Source: JACVRN01 sp036389255 (GTDB lineage Bacteria > Acidobacteriota > Blastocatellia > Pyrinomonadales > Pyrinomonadaceae). From it: a stretch of 64,000 nt of DNA. This document shows positions 63,786 through 64,000 of this stretch, one piece after another. The notes under the pieces were generated by a model. The model saw only the letters and a program-made list of their open reading frames with translations, searched no databases and had not been told where the DNA came from. Both the position numbers and the translations under genes were made by a program. Each line of letters opens with the position of its first letter. The stretch's first letter is position 1. The stretch spans positions 124,001 to 188,000 of the forward strand of contig DASVQI010000038.1 in assembly GCA_036389255.1 (NCBI GenBank), given 5' to 3'.

Positions 63786-64000
63786 ATGACCAAGCCTTTT
63801 GCGAAACTAGATGGCGTTCTGGAAGATTGCGTCTCGGAGATGGATGCGCTCTATGCGCGCTGTTTCGAGGCCGCGCCGAATTACGGCGTCCCCGTGGAAG
63901 ACTGGCGAGCCATGCTGCGCGGCGCGGTTGAGAAGTATCTCGTAGACCACGAGAACGGCAACGCGCCCAGCGCGCCGGAGGTACGCGCCTTCCTCGGAGA
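63786..64000 (+). CDS. partial CDS, 5' end only, unknown function
   Basis: The ATG at 63786 opens a frame of at least 71 codons running off the window: MTKPFAKLDGVLEDCVSEMD... with helical content. Too short to assign a family. Composition and codon use agree with the neighbours. Confidence 0.6.
   Translation, partial: MTKPFAKLDGVLEDCVSEMDALYARCFEAAPNYGVPVEDWRAMLRGAVEKYLVDHENGNAPSAPEVRAFLG

Noticed and set aside
63786..64000. Assignment of the partial gene to a sigma factor
   Set aside because: Only 71 codons are visible and no motif supports it.

Overview
The window looks like a piece of a chromosome from an Acidobacteriota bacterium, most likely class Blastocatellia. This is inferred from family content, not from a marker gene. 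The clues are a PadR-regulated duplicated MacB-type permease, CHAT/TPR secreted proteins, serine/threonine kinases ending in DUF4384-like domains, an acidobacterial VWFA-type protein, a matrixin with a Solibacter-type C-terminal region, and a B12-dependent ribonucleotide reductase. There is no rRNA, tRNA, CRISPR array, transposase or phage gene. Most genes are on the minus strand in short operons. TTG and GTG starts are common.

Layout. 1-1.7 kb: end of an acyl-carrier-protein / KAS III unit and three tiny proteins. 2-3.9 kb: MerR regulator and VWA protein. 4-7.1 kb: permease and PadR repressor with a perfect palindromic operator. 7.2-11.3 kb: nrdJ, with a textbook promoter overlapped by two NrdR-like boxes, and divergent hslO (Hsp33). 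11.3-15.4 kb: PspA-like membrane-stress genes, purE and purD. 16.2-20.7 kb: two tandem APC-type transporters with a recognisable c-di-AMP (ydaO/yuaA) riboswitch between them, which points to potassium transport. 21-25.5 kb: secreted metalloprotease, a Wza-like export protein and small proteins. 26.8-32.3 kb: SDR, PrsW-like protease, MBL phosphodiesterase-like protein and a trypsin-like protease fused to a DNA/RNA non-specific endonuclease. 32.3-35.8 kb: small redox and signalling genes (ferredoxin, bacilliredoxin-like, DUF971, receiver, SemiSWEET). 35.8-39.5 kb: histidine kinase, SRPBCC protein and NtrC-type regulator operon. 43.9-54.2 kb: CHAT protein, DUF4384 protein, two membrane kinases and glycogen phosphorylase. 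54.2-57 kb: macro-domain protein, ECF-like sigma factor and putative anti-sigma. 57-63.3 kb: second CHAT protein, a cytosolic clostripain-like peptidase and a VWFA protein.

Three things stand out. First, a protease-nuclease fusion with no signal peptide lies in the same 34 kb as three clan CD (caspase-like) peptidases, two kinases, a macro domain and a sigma/anti-sigma pair; this could be a signalling or cell-death type network. Second, a family of intergenic elements built from tandem degenerate 7-base words, usually arranged as imperfect inverted repeats, occurs at seven places and is not explained by any gene. Third, several structured leaders occur: one is clearly the c-di-AMP riboswitch, while those of nrdJ and of the clostripain gene and the stem near 23.4 kb are unidentified.
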